From positions 148,595 to 212,594 of the forward strand of contig JAZLBP010000002.1 of the NCBI GenBank assembly GCA_045613745.1: DNA of 64,000 bases, written 5' to 3'. The first letter of the stretch is position 1, and every line of letters starts with the position of its first letter. This document shows positions 61,224-64,000 of this stretch, piece by piece. Below the pieces are notes generated by a model that worked only from the letters and a program-made list of their open reading frames with translations, searched no databases and was not told the origin of the DNA. The stretch comes from UBA940 sp045613745 (GTDB lineage: Bacteria; Bacteroidota; Bacteroidia; Bacteroidales; Rikenellaceae). Both the position numbers and the translations under genes were made by a program.

Positions 61224-62464
61224 TATTTATACTCTTCAATTATTCTTTGAATAACAGACTTTTGTAGTGCCTGCTGCAACAAATTTGACATATTGATTAA
61301 CTTAATGCGCTGATTAAACAGGAATAGACCCAATTCAACCAACAGTTTTGCAACAAGTTCATCAATAAATGAAGATGTTGCAACACTAACGCCTTCAAAA
61401 TCAAGTACCGCTATTTGAGATTTTGCACTTATCAAGTTTATAATCTCGTTCTTTAAGCGTAATGCCGAATCACGAGTGCCAGTACCTTCGGCTAATTCGG
61501 CGATCTTAAACACAAGCTCACCACGTTCATTCTCAAGGTTTTCGGAATATAAATTAGTAAACTCAAAAGTCTTACCTTGAAAAGTTAAGACCTTTTCGAT
61601 GGATATATCACGAGAATAGTCTAATTGGAAATCTACAGTGGTGCTGAAATTCTGATTGGTTGGGTGCTGATGTTTCCCCTCCCTTATTGTCCCATGACCG
61701 TCAACATATTCGTACGAGTCTCGACCAGAAGTAATTACCAATCTGCCATTCCCTTCTTTTACAAGGGAAAATAAGCCATTCATTCCGTTGCCTTGTCCGA
61801 CTCTCTTATCCCTTGTTACACCAGCTTTAATACACATTGTTAACGCATCTGCGTTTTTACGAGGGGCGTGTATTGAGTCTTTCAATGATTTATATATTCC
61901 AATACCAGCATCATATATTGTGAATGCGACATGTTTGGACGTTTTGTGAAGCTGTCCCATAATAAAGCCACAAGGAGATTCAGAGTGATTTAGCACATTA
62001 TCCATAATCTCGTTAATTGACCACTCTATACCTTCAAGTACGCCTGGTGCAAAGGTGTCCATTCTGCGCAGTTCATTTACAATAGCCGTTTGAATCTCAT
62101 ACACATCACTTCCGTTTTGAAACTTCCATATCTTATTTAGAGCATGAGATAAATTTTCTTTGTGCGTAGGCAATTCGTATGGTGTTAGAATTGCTTGTAA
62201 ATTAGCATCATAACTTTTGCCTTCAATAGATAGTTTTTTCTCTCTTCTAAAAAACTCAATCAATCCACAAATAGGGACTACTGCATTTGGATATACGCCT
62301 TGTATTGACTTGTCAAATGCGATAGTGAAGTCCTCATATTTAGCTTTTTTGTAGCCATGATGCATCGCTGCAATAAACTGATTTACGCTATCTGCATTTT
62401 GCAATGATGCGATAGTAATAACATTATCATTGCGCGTAACATAATTATTATCAAACCAGCCCAT
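61223..62464 (-). CDS. STAS-like / HATPase / DUF4325 protein embedded in the restriction locus
   Basis: 413 aa from the ATG at 62464. The centre is a GHKL (histidine-kinase-like) ATPase: N-box EIMDNVLNH (152-160), DAGIGIYKS (185-193) and GQGNGMNGL (223-231). The C-terminal part (about 312-410) matches DUF4325, STAS-like, with VLDFEGVSVATSSFIDEL and a Ser pair at 364-365 where anti-anti-sigma factors carry their phospho-Ser. The N-terminal part (about 15-85, FTIAFDKSIQGVYPNAVVPICGLIEFFR) also looks STAS-like. Kinase and partner domains in one chain suggest a self-contained switch. It lies 11 bp after hsdM and overlaps hsdS by one base. The actual target is unknown. Confidence 0.78.
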   Translation of the reverse strand: MGWFDNNYVTRNDNVITIASLQNADSVNQFIAAMHHGYKKAKYEDFTIAFDKSIQGVYPNAVVPICGLIEFFRREKKLSIEGKSYDANLQAILTPYELPTHKENLSHALNKIWKFQNGSDVYEIQTAIVNELRRMDTFAPGVLEGIEWSINEIMDNVLNHSESPCGFIMGQLHKTSKHVAFTIYDAGIGIYKSLKDSIHAPRKNADALTMCIKAGVTRDKRVGQGNGMNGLFSLVKEGNGRLVITSGRDSYEYVDGHGTIREGKHQHPTNQNFSTTVDFQLDYSRDISIEKVLTFQGKTFEFTNLYSENLENERGELVFKIAELAEGTGTRDSALRLKNEIINLISAKSQIAVLDFEGVSVATSSFIDELVAKLLVELGLFLFNQRIKLINMSNLLQQALQKSVIQRIIEEYK

Positions 62465-62475
62465 AATTTTCAATT

Positions 62476-64000
62476 TTAATATCCCATTTGTTTGAGGTGT
62501 GCGGTAACTTTTGCCTCCAAATCGGCAATCTCGGCATCAATCTCGGGGAGGGTTTGTGCATAACGCTCGGCGAGAGCTGACACCTTTGAGGTGAGTTGCT
62601 GGCTGATGCGCTGCATTTCGCCATCGAGGCGTGCAGAGAGTGATGCAAACCACTTCTTCTCAACCACCAATCGTTTGATATCCTCCTCCGAAAGGTCGGC
62701 ATACTTAACCATCAGAGCTGTAAGCAAATCATACTTGCGCTCCTTGATAAGTTTCTTGTTGATTGAGATATCACCTTTGAGAGTAAGATACTTTTGTAGT
62801 ACAGCAAATTCCTCAGTATCCGATTTTTTGTCGAGTGCCTTGATGCGCTTCTTGATATTGCCGTCGTTCATCTTGCCATCTGGGAAGTTATCCTCATCGA
62901 GATAGTTCTCAGCCTGCTCCTCGATAATTTCGGCGAGTTGCGCCTCGTTCTGTGCAAGCAACTCCTCGGCTGCAACGATAAGATTGCGCTTGTCAGCAAA
63001 ATACTCATCAACAACGATAGGCACAGGGAGTAGGTCGCAAACAATATCCTCGGGAGTGGCAGCCTTCTTCTCCTTTTTCTTGTCGTCGCTCTTTTTAGAT
63101 GCGGGTTGTGGAGTATAGAGTTGCACAACCCAACCACCAGACGAGATCATATAGCAGTCATCCTGCATAGCCTCACCCCAATAGTTCATCAGACAGTCAT
63201 AGACATCGTAAGCATCGACAAGCGACTTGTCAGCTCCGAAAATTTCCAACAGCGAGTTCCCGAGTTGCTCGATTAGCGTTTTGGGGGCAAAGCCCTGAAC
63301 GAGAGAATTGAGCTCTTCAAGATGCTTGTCACACCAATCGGCGAAACTGCGCTTAAACACCTCGCTCTGTTTTTGGAAATCGGCATTGGCTGAAACAGTG
63401 TCACGGATGGTATCTTGTTCACAGTTGAGCGAATAGTAACCTTCGCGCATAGGATGTTCCGAGAAGAGGTCGCTACACAATGATGGGCATACATCCCAAT
63501 ATGTCGCAAGTTGGTCGATATCGTGCTTGGGTAGACCTCCATAGAGGTGCGCATCAATATCTTGCAATATCTCGGTGTCGGGAGCAGAAACATAGCGAGG
63601 GATATTGAGGTTGTAGTCGTTACGCTCAATCTCCTCCATAGGCACAAAGCGAGCGAAGTGAGGAACATCGCGCTGCGATTGCCATACATCGACAATGCGG
63701 CGAATATCCTGCTCGCGCAGGCGGTTTTTGGCTCCATCTTTAATGTAACCACTCTTGGCGTCAATCATAAAGACACCCTTACGACCTGCAGCCTCCGACT
63801 TCTCGATGATAATGATGCAAGCGGGGATTCCAGTGCCGAAGAATAAGTTGGTTGGGAGACCGATGATGCCCTTAATATATCGCTTCTCGGCAACGAGATA
63901 TTTACGAATTTGTGCTTCAGCATTGCCTCGGAACAGTACTCCGTGAGGCAAGATGCAAGCTGCGCAACCTGTCTGTTTCAATGAGCGAACGATGTGAAGC
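62476..64000 (-). CDS. hsdM: type I restriction enzyme M subunit, C-terminal part (5' end outside window)
   Basis: Open to the window edge; about 507 codons visible. The frame begins within the N6-adenine methylase domain: TGCAACILPHGVLFRGNAEAQIRKYLV, IIGLPTNLFFGTGIPACIIIIEK and GVFMIDAKSGYIKDGAKNRLREQDI follow the NPPF motif, which is off the window. A long C-terminal part includes a Lys-rich insert and coiled-coil helices (about the last 110 residues, LSARLDGEMQRISQQL...). It methylates adenines and holds HsdS. Confidence 0.94.
   Translation of the reverse strand, partial: LHIVRSLKQTGCAACILPHGVLFRGNAEAQIRKYLVAEKRYIKGIIGLPTNLFFGTGIPACIIIIEKSEAAGRKGVFMIDAKSGYIKDGAKNRLREQDIRRIVDVWQSQRDVPHFARFVPMEEIERNDYNLNIPRYVSAPDTEILQDIDAHLYGGLPKHDIDQLATYWDVCPSLCSDLFSEHPMREGYYSLNCEQDTIRDTVSANADFQKQSEVFKRSFADWCDKHLEELNSLVQGFAPKTLIEQLGNSLLEIFGADKSLVDAYDVYDCLMNYWGEAMQDDCYMISSGGWVVQLYTPQPASKKSDDKKKEKKAATPEDIVCDLLPVPIVVDEYFADKRNLIVAAEELLAQNEAQLAEIIEEQAENYLDEDNFPDGKMNDGNIKKRIKALDKKSDTEEFAVLQKYLTLKGDISINKKLIKERKYDLLTALMVKYADLSEEDIKRLVVEKKWFASLSARLDGEMQRISQQLTSKVSALAERYAQTLPEIDAEIADLEAKVTAHLKQMGY

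Larger units (their letters stand above)
54387..64000. mobile_element. probable integrated defence island (left part)
   Basis: Begins at the 3' end of the second tRNA-Gly and runs past the window. It contains a defective tyrosine recombinase and a type I restriction-modification locus with accessory genes. From about 55.5 kb the DNA is visibly more AT-rich, and serine codons are no longer dominated by TCG as in the flanking core genes. The right boundary is not in view. Confidence 0.6.

Noticed and set aside
1..64000. CRISPR array or rRNA operon
   Set aside because: No regularly spaced direct repeats with unique spacers and no rRNA sequence were seen.

Overview
The window is chromosomal DNA of a Bacteroidota bacterium, almost certainly order Bacteroidales. 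Signs seen in the sequence are the -7 hexamer-like box TAnnTTTG in front of most transcription units, no Shine-Dalgarno-like spacing, SusC/SusD genes, a Na+-pumping methylmalonyl-CoA decarboxylase operon, DUF748, DUF4959 and DUF4998 proteins, type B L31 and an SRP RNA of bacterial form. The moderate-to-high GC and the strong preference for TCG serine codons fit a Rikenellaceae/Alistipes-like genome, but that rank is a guess.

Region 1-25 kb is core metabolism and envelope: the 3' end of efp, nadB, a XerC/D recombinase, a rhodanese lipoprotein with a DUF748 protein, the mce-mmdA-mmdD-mmdC-mmdB operon (succinate to propionate with Na+ export), a lipocalin-like lipoprotein, a TPR protein with an MFS transporter, purA, an operon of dipeptidyl peptidase III, M23 peptidase and a flavin-binding oxidase-like protein, panC-panD, a DUF456 protein and an M16 peptidase lipoprotein. 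Region 25.3-33.3 kb is one nutrient-uptake operon: SusC, SusD and two surface lipoproteins, without an enzyme or a regulator beside it. Region 33.6-53.9 kb is mostly information processing: dnaX, tyrS, ffh, typA, an SRPBCC protein, uvrA, an S1 protein, a methyltransferase, an RluB-type pseudouridine synthase, rpmE2, the SRP RNA gene ffs, mltG, a second mnmA-type gene, a rubredoxin, mscS, a DedA protein and a NAGPA-like secreted protein.

From about 54.2 kb the character changes. Two identical tRNA-Gly(GCC) genes are followed by a tyrosine recombinase that has lost its central catalytic part, and then by a more AT-rich type I restriction-modification locus on the minus strand that runs off the window end. 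Its order in transcription is hsdM, a three-part STAS-like/HATPase/DUF4325 protein, hsdS, a small membrane protein, hsdR and a DUF45 metallopeptidase, with stop/start overlaps at two of the junctions. This looks like a defence island integrated next to tRNA-Gly and now perhaps unable to excise on its own.

The observations most worth following are: (1) a family of about 130-200 bp intergenic elements directly after the stop codons of efp, xerD and purA, with terminal inverted repeats and several inner hairpins whose arms change sequence together between copies; (2) the HATPase/STAS protein embedded between hsdM and hsdS; (3) the internally deleted integrase; (4) an A10 run in dnaX at which slippage in either direction meets a stop within a few codons, giving a gamma-like short form.
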